This document shows, piece after piece, positions 5,736-5,736 of a stretch of 5,736 nt of DNA (the first letter of the stretch is position 1; each line of letters starts with the position of its first letter). Location of the stretch: the NCBI GenBank assembly GCA_031259185.1, contig JAIRLV010000043.1, positions 1 through 5,736 of the forward strand, read 5' to 3'. Position numbers and translations under genes: made by a program. The DNA comes from Elusimicrobiota bacterium. Lineage in GTDB: Bacteria > RUG730. Under the pieces are notes generated by a model. The model ran no database searches, had not been told where the DNA came from, and saw nothing but the letters and a program-made list of their open reading frames with translations.

Positions 5736-5736
5736 G

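Noticed and set aside
1-5736. Alternative genetic code with TAA read as an amino acid
   Set aside because: TAA also ends the hicB, DUF2612, J and gp25-like genes at sensible places, and no other conserved gene is interrupted by an in-frame stop.

Overview
This window is very AT-rich. It carries the distal tail end of a contractile-tailed (myovirus-type) phage or prophage on the minus strand, plus the 3' end of a HicB-type antitoxin gene converging on it from the plus strand. The organism cannot be named from this window. Low GC, mixed ATG/TTG starts, clear AGGAG/GGAGG ribosome-binding sites and the fibre type suggest a low-GC, probably Gram-negative, gut-type bacterium or its phage. Brachyspira, Campylobacterota, Fusobacteria or Elusimicrobia are candidates only. 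All three stop codons end genes here (TAA, TAG and TGA), so there is no sign of a global code change.

The minus-strand operon reads from right to left: the 3' end of an unidentified basic protein (5628-5735), a small plug-like baseplate protein (5315-5635), a baseplate hub-like protein (4435-5325), a Gp138-type central spike (3752-4438), a gp25/W-like wedge protein (3401-3745), a baseplate J protein (2185-3408), a DUF2612 tail protein (1608-2198) and a tail fibre (353-1549). The first seven genes overlap or nearly touch (overlaps of 4-14 nt, one gap of 6 nt), as in a translationally coupled structural operon. Only the fibre has a separate 58-nt leader. No promoter or convincing terminator is visible, so the operon starts outside the window.

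Together these genes build a compact baseplate. The hub and plug sit under the tail tube and hold the spike. The gp25-like and J proteins form the wedges. The DUF2612 protein probably links the wedge to the fibre, which recognises the host surface. This matches the known gene order of small, simplified myophage baseplates.

The left edge is the most unusual part. The fibre reading frame is broken by one TAA, after which 16 in-frame codons continue to a TAG and spell a typical fibre C-terminus ending in YYACGY. Just beyond lies an imperfect tandem repeat of 47-49 nt. Its first copy holds the hicB stop codon and its second copy runs to the fibre's TAG. The second copy also reads as an alternative hicB 3' end. 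This junction has evidently been rearranged.
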